A stretch of DNA of 64,000 nt from Urechis unicinctus (GCA_034190875.2 CM067351.1:9328500-9392499), one strand, 5' to 3'; shown: positions 1-13,417, counted from the stretch's first letter. A program made the numbers and translations. Notes: generated by a model not told the origin, from the sequence alone.

Positions 1-1918
1 CGGGGAGGAAAGTTGCCTGGCTAGTTGGATCTCTGGCCGTTCATCATCAATCATATTTTCACCAATCTTCTCCTGAATTGATGCTGATTTTTGAAGAATT
101 TCACATTGTGTTCCAGTGACCTCGTTAGTTGTCACTTCATGTGTCTTTGAGTCCATTGGTATAAATAGACACCAGGATGCCACAGCCTTGTGTGAGGCCC
201 GAATGTACCCCAACGTTAAAGCAGCAAAGTCACAAAGGCCGATTCGAACGCAATCGCCAGTCAATCACCTGTGTTTATCCAACACAATTGAAGAACAAAG
301 TGCGTTATTCCGTCCGACGTATTACTGCATTGACATTATGCCCTCTTCAGAGAAGCAATCACTACGCAGCCAAGAAATAAGCCCGCCCGATGAGCCAGTC
401 CGACCTCAGGCACTCGCGCGTGGTGGGCTGGCCACCAAGCTGCTCACTTGACCCTGAAATTAACTCCCCTGTGTCCACTTTTCGATCTCGGCTTCTAATC
501 TGCCTCCAGTAAATCACGTGACCTCACCTCGCCACGTGGTTTCAAACTATTCCCGTTAATGATGGTCGTTTCTCCAAATGACCCGGATGTATTTGACCCA
601 GCAGTCTGTACTTTCTCTTAATGAGATCACTTCAGCATCCCTGATGCAGATTTGCCCATGGAACACTTCGCAATCTAGACAACATAGACACTCCAAGCGC
701 ATCACCAAACACCTCGCACACCCCTGGCTTCTATCCGACTTTTTTCTGCATGCTCCGAAAAACTGGTCTTTTTCACAGCCGTCAGCTCATCAGCAGCTCT
801 TGTCTCCTCCTAATGACCTCCGTAAAGACCGCCCTCAACGCCTTATGTCCCTCCCAGCAGCCTCCTCCCTTGTGCCTCTTACTCATGGGCGATTTTGTGA
901 AATAAGCTTCCCCAGAGACACTGGCTGCTGTGAAGAGACCGACATGCTAACTCTGTCTCTTCACAACTCATTCCTCATTGCCTCTCTGTTAGTCACCAAG
1001 CAATATGTCCGAGTCTGTGGAAGGTAACATAATGAGCTGGAAATGAGTAATTTAGCCCGGGAGGCCGTGATGACCGACGGGAAGCGGCTTGATGGCCATC
1101 ACTTGAGCTATACTCGCCAGTTAACTAGCCCACGTCGTTTCTTATATTACTATACGGATGTAGAGCGAGCGAGCAGATAGCTTTAACGACTTGCCTTGCG
1201 TTCAGATGCTACGGAACAGCCAGTGATTACCGGCGCCCATGGGTGTTATCATAGGAAGGGGACAGAATGTTTGATGGCATCAATGGGCGATGGTACGAGG
1301 AGGGGGATAAGACGCTGTAAGACGCTGTAAGACGCAGATCATCTGTGAATGACTCGCCGCGTGCCAATGATAGCCTCCATGAGGGAGATAGCTACCAAAC
1401 CCGGCAAGCAGTGCAATGTTCTCATCGACGCAGACAAAAACGCGGTGATTACAAAGGAGACGGCTATGATTGATATGGGCTGTATGCGCTTCTCGTCCTG
1501 GTGTGGCCGCGCATGAGCGGGGCTTGGGCACAAACGGGGCTCCTGTCTCGTGACCCCGTTAAAACATTCCCGGTCACTCGGTGTTCATAGCAGTTGCATC
1601 TTCCCTTATTGTGATTTCCGTATGTTAGGAACTAGGCCCGCTCAGCGAGATGCTGATTGGTGAAAACACACATGCAAAACCTGTCCGCTTTCGATGTATG
1701 GTTCCTTTGCCTGACTGTTAACCGGTAATCGCTGCAGCCGTCGTGTGTTCTGCCGAATGAAGACGGGCAAATGAGAAATTTGCCATTAAGGATCGGGATT
1801 GAGTTTGATATAAGGTTAACAGTAGTGAAGGTCTATGAATGGACTTCTGCATTCTCCAAACACAGTAGGGAATGCAACGGCCATCAGTCAGGCAAAGGGG
1901 CGCTCCAAAGTACACGCA
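1..1918. other. Non-coding stretch, no gene recognised
   Basis: No open frame here resembles a known protein. The longest (578-1027, plus strand, 149 codons) has no recognisable domain and an amino acid composition like translated non-coding DNA. A short perfect tandem repeat of GACGCTGTAA (10 bp, 2.5 copies) lies at 1311-1335. Exons of a spliced gene running in from the left cannot be excluded. Confidence 0.5.
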
Positions 1919-1967
1919 CATACACAGACAGACAGACAGACAGTTACACTCACACAAACACTCACAC

Positions 1968-2022
<55 letters not shown>

Positions 2023-2028
2023 TTTTAC

Positions 2029-2100
<72 letters not shown>

Positions 2101-2135
2101 ATGTGTATGTATATATATATGTATTCTGTCCCCTT

Positions 2136-2217
<82 letters not shown>

Positions 2218-2285
2218 TGTGTGTGTATGTGTGTGTGTACGTGTGTGTGTATGCGTGTGTGTGTGTTTATGTGTGTGTGTATGCA
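1919..2285. repeat. Compound microsatellite (CAGA)n-(AT)n-(GT)n
   Basis: A run of CAGA units (about 1925-1943) and CA-rich sequence leads into three long AT/TA blocks (about 1969-2018, 2036-2096 and 2140-2214), separated by short interruptions. It ends in a GT/GTAT-rich block to about 2285. The long tyrosine/isoleucine and valine/cysteine-rich open frames over this stretch are artefacts of the dinucleotide repeats. Alternating AT and GT tracts of this length are prone to length change and to cruciform or Z-DNA formation. Confidence 0.95.
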
Positions 2286-2289
2286 TTAG

Positions 2290-4080
2290 GTGTGTGGCGA
2301 ATGTTGTTACTTATAGAGAGCAGGCCACCGACAGAGTATCAGGCGCCTCCTTGATCCCTGGCTATCCTTGGGGAAGCATATTGTCCAATGTCGCAGAATA
2401 GCAAGGTCATGCCTGCATATGTTAGTCGATTTTGTCGCTTCTCTATCATAGTTTCAGAAACATATAGCTTGATAAATTTAGGATGTCTCTCTATTTAAAA
2501 TGGCCCACTGCGACCTAGCCGTGGTCTACAATGTCGAACAGGCAATTTGATCGTCATAAATTGCATGCAACTAGATACATCATTAAACATAGAGGATACA
2601 CTCTTTTAATAAAACTAAGCTTTATACAGATATATATAATTGATATCAACTTGTCAAGTGGGCGTAAGTGCGGGGTAATATTAGTGAGTGATGTATGGTC
2701 CATTTCAGGATGTAGTTTGCAGACAATGGGTGGAATGGAGGTGATGCATGACGGCTGTGCTGTATCCGAGAGCTTTGTCGATACTCCATTAGACGTGGAT
2801 CATCTGGCAACGACCTTCCACGTGGCGATGGTGGCGCCCTCAAGTGAGCCAACTGCCAATTGTGGTTATCATCGCAAATGTTTTGTAGAACACAGACGAT
2901 AACGCGATGATTACGATGGCGACAGTCATGATACAGTTCTATGAGCATTTGTACAGTTGATGGCCTGGGGCAAGTAGTCACTCAGGACCTTTATATACAG
3001 ATATAGAGTCCCAGGATAAAATGTACATTAGCCGAAGAGCGCCTGCTCTTGCCATAACGGCCCAGGACGCCAGACGCCAATACCTCTTGTGTCGTGGCAC
3101 GTGATACGACTACAGATGATGTCGACCACGTGACAACGCACGCTCTCCTCCGTGAATTATGGATGCCTCACGGGCCTCGTTCTCGGTTATGGAAGAGGAT
3201 CATAGAGAGAGATTAGCCAGCAAGTCTAACAATGCCCTCCAATTAATTTCCTTCACGCCGGCAGAAGATCCATCTATCTCACCGGCCATAATAACTACTT
3301 AACGGTTTGGCCACGTCGGACAATGGCTGCTAGCTAAGCCTTTAAACCTAAAACCCACAGAGCGAGCCGGTTGTGTGAGGCGTGAGGGATGTCGGATAAT
3401 GATGAGTTGTGTTGATGGGGTTGCCTCTCAACACACGCCGTATCATTTAGCCTTGCTTTATGGTGCGTTGGATGCTGCGTAGCCCAAACAACGTTGATCT
3501 AAAGGCCGACTCAAATCCCCAGTTCGGCTATACACTATTCGGCTTTCCATCGCAGAATGCGTGACGATGTTGTGTTCGGTGGACGGTGCTGCAAATCATC
3601 TTCGGCCACAAGGCGTTCCTTATGCCTTCTCGAGATGAAACAATACTTAGACTGGAGAGGAACAAACTGCTCGACCTTGGTCGATCCATCATCTATTGTG
3701 AGGAAGATTATGGGTTGACGCACTATCACTGTATCAAATTACAGCCAGAGTGAACTCATTTGCATGCGTGCTCATGCGCTGAATTTGTCCGATTAAAGCA
3801 GTTGCCTTCGTCAAGGTTGCAAATACCTGATTGCTTTCAAGCGAAGTAAAGTGCATTCCTACGCAGAAGACCCACACGGCTGGTTAACTTCATTCAGACC
3901 TGGGTAGATTTCTGGGTGCAATACGCAAGCTATAGCCGAAATTAATTTAACCCATAAATCATTCCTCAATTCAATACACCAATTATCGGAATGAATCAAT
4001 TCAAAACAAGTTTACGAGACGCAGCAATTGCCCCTTCATAACAATATTCCTCCGCCAAAAACATTGGTGCCCTCACGGTT
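2290..4080. other. Non-coding stretch, no gene recognised
   Basis: Unique-looking sequence with only short open frames on either strand (the longest are 123 codons at 2531-2902 plus and 111 codons at 2646-2981 minus, overlapping each other). Neither shows a domain, signal peptide or family motif. No RNA gene seen. Confidence 0.45.
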
Positions 4081-4082
4081 AG

Positions 4083-4545
4083 ATCACCATGACATCCTGC
4101 CGTACCCCTTCCACCATAATATCGCTCAATCACCATGACATTCTGTTACCGCGTACTGTTACAGCTCTATCACCATGACATCCTGTTACAGCTTTATAAC
4201 AATGACATCCCGATACAGCTCTATCACAATGACATCCTTCTTCCGCTCTATCACCATGACATTCTGTTACAGCGCTATCACCATGACATCCTGCTTCCGC
4301 TCTATCACCATGACATCCTGTTACAGCTCTATCACCATGACATCCTGCTTCCGCTCTATCACCATGACATCCCGATACAGCTCTATCACCATGACATCCT
4401 TCTTCCGCTCTATCACCATGACATCCTGTTACAGCTCTATCACCATGACATCCTGTTACAGCTCTATCACCATGACATCCTGTTACAGCTCTATCACCAT
4501 GACATCCTGCTTCCGCTCTATCACCGTCAAACACCGTTACACTTA
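4083..4545. repeat. 27-bp minisatellite, about 17 units
   Basis: Tandem units built on TCTATCACCATGACATCC plus a 9-base variable end. There are two main end types, TGTTACAGC and TGCTTCCGC (with CGATACAGC and TTCTTCCGC as variants), which tend to alternate and give a partial 54-bp higher-order pattern in the middle. Because 27 is a multiple of three, frames on both strands stay open and encode 9-residue repeats. These are by-products, as no flanking start context, signal or domain is present. Units at the left end (4083-4170) and right end (after 4520) are degenerate, as expected for array edges. Confidence 0.95.
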
Positions 4546-4698
4546 CTTCACCCAAGCATCCAGTAACAAGTGTATCACCGTGATATTCTTATACAGTTTG
4601 ATCCCTCTGACAGCTGATACTCTTTATCATCCCACACTTCCTGGACTGCTATATCCACTGCGTCAGCCTTGCTGCTTTCGAGCGCAAACTGCTCAACT

Positions 4699-7600
4699 AG
4701 AAGCTAGCCTAGGCATTTCCTACAACTCTACACCTTTTACTGGAAGCTGGTCTAGGCATTACCCACAACCCGACATCTTTTACTTGAAGCTGGTCTAGGC
4801 ATTACCTACAACCCGACACCTTTTGACTGGAAGCTGGTCTAGGCATTACCTACAGCCCGACACCTTTTACTGGAAGCTGGTCTAGGTATTACCTACAACC
4901 CGACACCTTTTACTGGAAGCTGGTCTAGGCATTACCTACAACTCTACACTTTTTACTGGAAGATGGTCTAGGAATTACCTACAATCCGACACCTTTTACT
5001 GGAAGCTGGTCTAGGCATTACCTACAACTCTACACTTTTTACTGGAAGCTGGTCTAGGCATTACCTACAACCCGACACCTTTTACTTGAAGCTGGTCTAG
5101 GCATTACCTACAACCCGACACCTTTTACTTGAAGCTGGTCTAGGCATTACCTACAGCCCGACACCTTTTACTGGAAGCTGGTCTAGGCATTACCTACAAC
5201 CCGACACCTTTTACTGGAAGCTGGTCTAGGAATAACCTACAACTCTACACTTTTTACTGGAAGCTGGTCTAGGCATTACCTACAATCCAACACCTTTTAC
5301 TGGAAGCTGGTCTAGGCATTACCTACAACTCTACACCTTTTACTGGAAGCTGGTCTAGGAATTACCTACAATCCGACACCTTTTACTGGAAGCTGGTCTA
5401 GGCATTACCTACAATCCGACACCTTTTACTGGAAGCTGGTCTAGGCATTACCTACAACTCTACACCATTTACTGGAAGCTGGTCTAGGAATTACCCACAA
5501 TCCGACACCTTTTACTGGAAGCTGGTCTAGGCATTACCTACAACTCTACACTTTTTACTTGAAGCTGGTCTAGGCATTACCTACTACTCTACACTTTTTA
5601 CTGGAAGCTGGTCTAGGCATTACCTACAACCCGACACCTTTTTCTGGAAGCTGGTTTAGGAATAACCTACAATCCGACACCTTTTACTGGAAGCTGGTCT
5701 AGGCATTACCTACAACTCTACACCTTTTACTGGAAGCTGGTCTAGGCATTACCTACAACCCGCCACCCTTTACTTGAAGCTGGTCTAGGCAATACCTACA
5801 ACCCGACACCTTTTACTTGAAGCTGGCCTAGGCATTACCAACAGCCCGACACCTTTTACTGGAAGCTGGTCTAGGCATTACCTACAACCCGACACCTTTT
5901 ACTTGCAACTGGTCTAGGCATTACCTACAACCCGACACCTTTTACTGGAAGCTGGTCTAGGCATTAACTACAACCCGACACCTTTTACTTGAAGCTGGTC
6001 TAGGCATTGCCTACAGCCCGACACCTTTTACTGGAAGCTAGTCTAGGAATTACCTACAATCCGACACCTTTTACTGGAAGCTGGTCTAGGCATTACCTAC
6101 AACTCTACACTTTTTACTGGAAGCTGGTCTAGGCATTACCTACAACTCTACACTTTTTACTGGAAGCTGGTCTAGGCATTACCTACAACCCGACACATTT
6201 TACTTGAAGCTGGTCTAGGCAACACCTACAATCCGACACCTTTTACTGGAAGCTGGTCTAGGCATTACCTACAACTCTACACTTTTTACTGGAAGCTGGT
6301 CTAGGCATTACCTACAACCCGACACATTTTACTGGAAGCTGGTCTAGGCAACACCTACAATCCGACACCTTTTACTTGAAGCTGGTCTAGGCATTATCTA
6401 CAACTCTACACTTTTTACTGGAAACTGGTCTAGGCATTACCTACAACTCTACACTTTTTACTTGAAGCTGGTCTAGGCATTACCTACTACTCTACACTTT
6501 TTACTGGAAGCTGGTCTAGGCATTACCTACAACCCGACACCTTTTACTGGAAGCTGGTCTAGGCAATACCTACAACCCGACACCTTTTACTGGAAGCTGG
6601 TCTAGGCATTAACTACAACTCTACACCTTTTACTTGAAGCTGGTCTGGGCATTACCTACAGTCCGACACCTTTCACTGGAAGCTGGTCTAGGCATTACCT
6701 ACAACCCGACACCTTTTACTGGAAGCTGGTCTAGGAATTACCTACAACTCTACACTTTTTACTGGAAGCTGGTCTAGGCATTACCTTCAATCCGACACCT
6801 TTTACTGGAAGCTGGTTTAGGCATTACCTACAACCCGACACCTTTTACTGGAAGCTGGTCTAGGCATTAACTACAACCCGACACCTTTTACTTGAAGCTG
6901 GTCTAGGCATTGCCTACAGCCCGACACCTTTTACTGGAAGCTAGTCTAGGAATTACCTACAATCCGACACCTTTTACTGGAAGCTGGTCTAGGCATTACC
7001 TACAACTCTACACCTTTTACTGGAAGCTGGTCTAGGCATTACCTACAACTCTACACTTTTTACTGGAAGCTGGTCTTGGCATTACCTACAACTCTACACC
7101 TTTTACTGGAAGCTGGTCTAGGCATTACCTACAACCCGACACCCTTTACATGAAGCTGGTCTAGGCAATACCTACAACCCGACACATTTTACTTGAAGCT
7201 GGCCTAGGCATTACCTACAACTCTACACTTTTTTCTGGAAGCTGGTCTAGGCATTACCTACGACCCGACACCTTTTACTTGAAGCTGGTCTAGGCATTAC
7301 CTACAACTCTACACCTTTTACTGGAAGCTGGTCTAGGCATTACCTACAACCCGACACCTTTTACTGGAAGCTGGTCTAGGAATAACCTACAATCCGACAC
7401 CTTTTACTGGAAGCTGATCTAGGCATTACCTACAACTCTACACCTTTTACTGGAAGCTGGTATAGGCATTACCTACAACCCGCCACCCTTTACTTGAAGC
7501 TGGTCTAGGCAATACCTACAACCCGACACCTTTTACTTGAAGCTGGCCTAGGCATTACCAACAGCCCGACACCTTTTACTGGAAGCTGGTCTAGGCATTA

Positions 7601-10460
7601 CCTACAACCCGACACCTTTTACTTGCAACTGGTCTAGGCATTACCTACAACCCGACACCTTTTACTGGAAGCTGGTCTAGGCATTAACTACAACCCGACA
7701 CCTTTTACTTGAAGCTGGTCTAGGCATTGCCTACAGCCCGACACCTTTTACTGGAAGCTAGTCTAGGAATTACCTACAATCCGACACCTTTTACTGGAAG
7801 CTGGTCTAGGCATTACCTACAACTCTACACCTTTTACTGGAAGCTGGTCTAGGCATTACCTACAACTCTACACTTTTTACTGGAAGCTGGTCTAGGCATT
7901 ACCTACAACTCTACACCTTTTACTGGAAGCTGGTCTAGGCATTACCTACAACTCTACACTTTTTACTTGAAGCTGGTCTAGGCATTACCTACAACTCTAC
8001 ACTTTTTACTGGAAGCTGGTCTAGGCATTACCTACAACTCTACACCTTTTACTGGAAGCTGGTCTAGGCATTACCTCCAACTCTACACTTTTTACTGGAA
8101 GTTGGTCTAGGCATTACCTACAACTCTACACCTTTTACTGGAAGCTGGTCTAGGCATTACCTCCAATTCTACACTTTTTACTGGAAGCTGGTCTAGGCAT
8201 TACCTACAACTCTACACCTTTTACTGGAAGCTGGTCTAGGCATTACCTACAACTCTACACTTTTTACTGGAAGCTGGTCTAGGCATTACCTACAACTCTA
8301 CACTTTTTACTTGAAGCTGGTCTAGGCATTACCTACAACTCTACACTTTTTATTGGAAGCTGGTCTAGGCATTACCTACAACCCGACACCCTTTACTTGA
8401 AGCTGGTCTAGGCAATACCTACAACCCGACACCTTTTACTTGAAGCTGGCCTAGGCATTACCAACAGCCCGACACCTTTTACTGGAAGCTGGTCTAGGCA
8501 TTACCTACAACTCTACACTTTTCACTGGTAGCTGGTCTAGGCATTACCTCCAACTCTACACTTTTTACTGGAAGCTGGTCTAGGCATTACCTACAACCCG
8601 ACACCTTTTACTGGAAGCTGGTCTAGGCATTAACTACAACCCGACACCTTTTACTGGAAGCTGGTCTAGGCATTACCTTCAATCCGACACCTTTTACTGG
8701 AAGCTGGTCTAGGCATTACCTACAACTCTACACCCTTTACTGGAAGCTGGCCTAGGCATTACCTACAACTCTACACTTTTTACTGGAAGCTGGTCTAGGC
8801 ATTACCTACAACTCGACACCTTTTACTGGAAGCTGGTCTATGCATTACCTACAACTCTACACTTTTTACTGGAAGCTGGTCTAGGCAATACCTACAACCC
8901 GACACCTTTTACTGGAAGCTGGTCTAGGCATTACCTACAACTCTACACTGTTTACTGGAAGCTGGTCTAGGCATTACCTACAACCCGACACATTTTACTT
9001 GAAGCTGGTCTAGGCATTACCTACAACCCGACACCCTTTACTGGAAGCTGGTCTAGGCATTACCTACAGCCCGACACCTTTTACCAGAAGCTGGTCTAGG
9101 CATTACCTACAACCCGACACCCTTTACTGGAAGCTGGTCTAGGCATTACCTACAGCCCGACACCCTTTACTGGAAGCTGGCCTAGGCATTACCTACAGCC
9201 CGACACCCTTTACTGGAAGCTGGTCTAGGCATTACCTACAGTCCGACACCCTTTACTGGAAGCTGGTCTAGGCATTACCTACAACTCTACACCCTTTACT
9301 GGAATCTGGCCTAGGCATTACCTACAACTCTACACTTTTTACTGGAAGCTGGTCTAGGCATTACCTACAACTCGACACCTTTTACTGGAAGCTGGTCTAT
9401 GCATTACCTACAACTCTACACTTTTTACTGGAAGCTGGTCTAGGCAATACCTACAACCCGACACCTTTTACTGGAAGCTGGTCTAGGCATTACCTACAAC
9501 TCTACACTGTTTACTGGAAGCTGGTCTAGGCATTACCTACAACCCGACACATTTTACTTGAAGCTGGTCTAGGCATTACCTACAACCCGACACCCTTTAC
9601 TGGAAGCTGGTCTAGGCATTACCTACAGCCCGACACCTTTTACTGGAAGCTGGTCTAGGCATTAACTACAACCCGACACCTTTTACTGGAAGCTGGTCTA
9701 GGCATTACCTTCAATCCGACACCTTTTACTGGAAGCTGGTCTAGGCATTACCTACAACTCTACACCCTTTACTGGAAGCTGGCCTAGGCATTACCTACAA
9801 CTCTACACTTTTTACTGGAAGCTGGTCTAGGCATTACCTACAACTCGACACCTTTTACTGGAAGCTGGTCTATGCATTACCTACAACTCTACACTTTTTA
9901 CTGGAAGCTGGTCTAGGCAATACCTACAACCCGACACCTTTTACTGGAAGCTGGTCTAGGCATTACCTACAACTCTACACTGTTTACTGGAAGCTGGTCT
10001 AGGCATTACCTACAACCCGACACATTTTACTTGAAGCTGGTCTAGGCATTACCTACAACCCGACACCCTTTACTGGAAGCTGGTCTAGGCATTACCTACA
10101 GCCCGACACCTTTTACCAGAAGCTGGTCTAGGCATTACCTACAACCCGACACCCTTTACTGGAAGCTGGTCTAGGCATTACCTACAGCCCGACACCCTTT
10201 ACTGGAAGCTGGCCTAGGCATTACCTACAGCCCGACACCCTTTACTGGAAGCTGGTCTAGGCATTACCTACAGTCCGACACCCTTTACTGGAAGCTGGTC
10301 TAGGCATTACCTACAGTCCGACACCCTTTACTGGAAGCTGGTCTAGGCATTACCTTCAGTCCGACACCCTTTACTGGAAGCTGGTCTAGGCATTGCCTAC
10401 AGCCCGACATCCTTTACTGGAAGCTGGTCTAGGCATTACCAACAGCCCGACACCCTTTAT
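4699..10460. repeat. Giant 43-bp minisatellite, about 134 units
   Basis: An almost unbroken array of a 43-bp unit that can be read as GGCATTACCTACAA, then CCCGACACC or CTCTACACT, then TTTTACTGGAAGCTGGTCTA. Sequential spacing is exactly 43 bases (for example 4861 to 4904). Two main unit classes (CCGACACC and CTCTACAC) are interspersed with minor variants such as ACTTGAAG, GGCCTAGG, AATACC, ACCAGAAG and CTATGCATT. Shared rare variants show internal higher-order duplications: about 5.6-6.1 kb matches 7.3-7.8 kb at an offset of exactly 1720 bases (40 units). CTATGCATT-marked blocks recur at offsets of 559 (13 units) and 473 bases (11 units). The unit is not a multiple of three and contains in-frame TAG, so it does not code. 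The edges near 4699 and 10460 are degenerate. Confidence 0.97.
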
Positions 10461-12822
10461 ATGTGGTATTTGGTCCTTTGGTGCTTTTCGTTTGCGCGTC
10501 CGTATGTATAACAAGCTAGCTGATAACGTACAAAATAGTACAGTACGATTGGTCTGCCATTGAACTGAACCCGTACTGAAGAGGTAGCGCTGATTCACTT
10601 CATCCTAGTGCCGATCCCATAGGTAACCTGTAGTGGTGTAGCATCCACCCGCTCGAGGTCAGGGTCACCGGTATGGAATACCAGCCTCTTTAATCTTATA
10701 CTTGATCCACTGTGATATAAGCCCCGAAGTGAGAAAAGTCACTACACGCCAAAACACGCAAACGGGCAAATCAAAATTCCCATGTCCGGCCGCATGGTCT
10801 TGATTTATTAGCGTTTCCAAGCTTACGCTTGCCTCCATGTAGCTATATGGGACATATAGGTCGTGCGCGAACAACCCCCATTGATTAACCAATTCCACGG
10901 CGAATGAAAGTCACCTTTTGCCACCTGTATCTCAACCCCGCTTTGATCACTTGACGTTTGAGATGCCGATGAATGTTTCTCACGTGATTAATGGGCAGCC
11001 AGGCACCGGAAGTAATTTTCACTACTCCAGCAAGCCCATGTCTGTAAGTCGTAGCCCTGTGTTCGTATTTCCTCTGCCAAGCCCAGATCAGCGAGACGTC
11101 CCCATCGTAAAGGTCCATAGGACAACATGTCGACTTTTTGCTGGTTTAGTGGAGCAGCCGGTAGCGTACCTGCGTCGCTTCCCCTATGATGTGGCAGATT
11201 GATTTATGATAACAGCCGTGTTTTTTAAGCTCGATAAAACTAATCCCAACTGGTTTTCGAATAATGATGAGTCAGCGTTTCGCATCAGAGCCCTGGGATA
11301 ACCATGCCTTCCTTTTTTCCCAATAAGATCACCCCATGTACTGATGTGGAGGTCGTGATGGGGTAGGTGGGGGGGGGGGGTGGGGTTCAGTCATGCTTCT
11401 CGCACCCCGCCCACCTCACCCCGTACTTCATGGATCCCCGCCTGATCGCAGCTACATCATACCGCCCCCACGCACGCGTCATAAAACAATGGCGACGATG
11501 CGCTTTTCATGCTGACAGCGTGTGCGCACGCGCATGTCAAATGTCCCCTTTTTACCTTGCAGCACCACGCAAAACGCACCGATAAAAAAATCCGCCCCAG
11601 TCCCAAGGCAGCCTATTATCTCCACCGCAGACGCCAAACAAAAGTTAATTACGGAACACCAAATAGGGTGAAAAGGGCTATGAAACGGGCCAGCTTGTCG
11701 CAACAACACCCTAGTGATCAGCCGACCTATTTGGATGGTGCCCTGCGCCAACAACCCCCCGGGGTCTTTTTCTGGTCAGCGACGGCACGATATTTGTCAG
11801 TAATCGGTCGTATCTTGGCAATGCACGTCGGGCGCGTAACACGTTGGTACATCGTTGACATGCAACGCAAATTGCACTCGCTTGCAATGATTCATCTCCG
11901 TCTGGGCAGCATGGAGTCGGCTATTTATTGTCGGCCGCGTCCTCCGATTTGGCCCAAAATGACCTGCTAGTCGGTCAACTAGGTACGTTGTTGTCACACA
12001 CAATCAAAGCAGATATTGCCGCTGTCAATTCATAATTCAAAGTCAATAAAGTGAAATATTCTAAATATAGTTTATGTAAATGATATATGACGACCATTTG
12101 AGGCCGGTGTGGGCGCTGCCTCTTTGACGAGCCTCCACCACCGCTAGCATCTGCAGTAATAAAAGAAATGACTTTCAAATTTGATAAATACCGCTTTTAT
12201 GCCTTAAGTCACAAGCTTCAATCAAGTTGGACCAATTACCTGCCCGTCGACACAAGTCGTCAGCTGGTATTTAGAAATAGACTAAATCACCCGTGTTTCT
12301 GAGATTCCCGTCTCAGACACCTGTCGCAGAAGCTGACGAAGGCGCGCGTTTGTTGCCGGGAGTACGCCTTGGGGTTAGGAGACACTGGCTAACGTGGATG
12401 GATGACCACTGCGAACAGGTGGAGGCAGCGACCGTTGTTACTTCAGTACACACGCATCTCAGATGTTGTTCATCGAGACATTCTCCACCGACGGAAAAAG
12501 GGGGTTTTATCAAAAGGACGACGTCGGTGTTGTGTTGTAGGCTCTCAATTGGGAAGGTTAGTTATCTTGTAATAACACAGGGCGAGTCTGACACTGTGGG
12601 AAAGGGGCAACGCCCTGGAGTAGAACAATAAATACAGCTATTTAACTAGGCTACTGGCCAGTTGGCTTCAGAGATGCCATCCTTGTGTCGATGGCCGCCG
12701 TAAAATCATTTCCTTCTCTCTAATAAGCTCGAAGCGCAAACGCCGAATCAATTAGAGGTCATGGGTGACCTGCTTGTGGGAGATTTCATTGTGTTATGTT
12801 AAGGATTATATTATGTGTGATT
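10461..12822. other. Non-coding stretch, no gene recognised
   Basis: Unique-looking DNA after the minisatellite. Overlapping open frames on both strands between 11367 and 12003 (up to 153 codons) share no recognisable domain and look like chance frames in moderately GC-rich DNA. A 12-G run lies at 11369-11380. No tRNA, rRNA or snRNA signature seen. Confidence 0.45.
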
Positions 12823-13417
12823 TGACGTCAATTCCATGCAATGCTAAGGTGTCGAACACCGCCAAGCCTTCCTCGTCTCGACGGATACCCCCAAACCCCG
12901 CCAGGTGACCCTATACAACCGTCTTGCGGCGCGAACGAACAAAGCAGACGACAAATATTTGCGGGAACTCGAGTCTCGGAGGGTTACATCAGAATGTGGC
13001 TTGAACAAACTCTTCACGGCCCAAGCCGTAAAAACAAACACAGTCTACTTGGTGATGTAAGCCCGCTGTAGTGTGTTGCGAGAACGGGTTCTGATTCGTC
13101 CGTCTTAAGTCGCACTTGTCCTAATTACCTCCTCCATCAAAGGCGGCGCCACTGTCGACTGTCTTTGTGTGATGAGCCGTCTTATAAGATTGTTGTTATA
13201 GACGATAATAGCATTATGGCAGTGGGTTTGTTTTATTTTCAAGTGTTTTCTGTGCCTGGTTTGTGGCATGGGACCTAAAACGTATTACTTGCTCGATCCG
13301 AGGAGAAAGAGGGTTTGGGTATGACGTCAGAGCAACACAATGGTGTGTTTTCTCTTTTGTTACTCATTATGTCATAACGTCAATGATTTGTTACTCATTA
13401 TATCATGACGTCAATGA
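12823..13417. promoter_or_regulatory. Cluster of three perfect CRE sites and a 31-bp duplication
   Basis: The palindrome TGACGTCA (full cAMP-response element, bound by CREB/ATF bZIP factors in animals) occurs at 12823-12830, 13322-13329 and 13406-13413. The third lies in the second unit of a 31-bp tandem duplication (13356-13386 and 13387-13417, about 28 of 31 identical). The first unit has the degraded form ATAACGTCA. A related TGACGTAA occurs near 13839. No promoter or transcript is visible next to the cluster, so its role as an enhancer is inference. Single CREs also occur at 21952, 25378 and 37952. Confidence 0.3.

Noticed and set aside
771-793. Hammerhead-ribozyme-like core on the minus strand (CTGATGAG then GTGAAA)
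   Set aside because: The bases after stem II do not match the invariant core, and no flanking helices I and III with a cleavage site are evident.
578-1027. 149-codon plus-strand frame
   Set aside because: No domain, signal or motif; composition resembles translated non-coding DNA and there is no other gene evidence around it.
1771-2401. Three overlapping long plus-strand frames rich in Tyr/Ile and Val/Cys
   Set aside because: Direct products of AT and GT dinucleotide repeats.
4130-4798. Repetitive proteins on both strands with 9-residue periods
   Set aside because: Period 27 is a multiple of three, so open frames are automatic; both strands and several frames are equally open and no start context or signal is present.
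4699-10460. Regularly spaced repeats that might suggest a CRISPR array
   Set aside because: The units are contiguous with no unique spacers between them, and the window is an animal genome; this is a minisatellite.
11509-11970. 153-codon plus-strand frame
   Set aside because: Overlapped by open frames on the other strand, no recognisable domain, residue pattern not protein-like.
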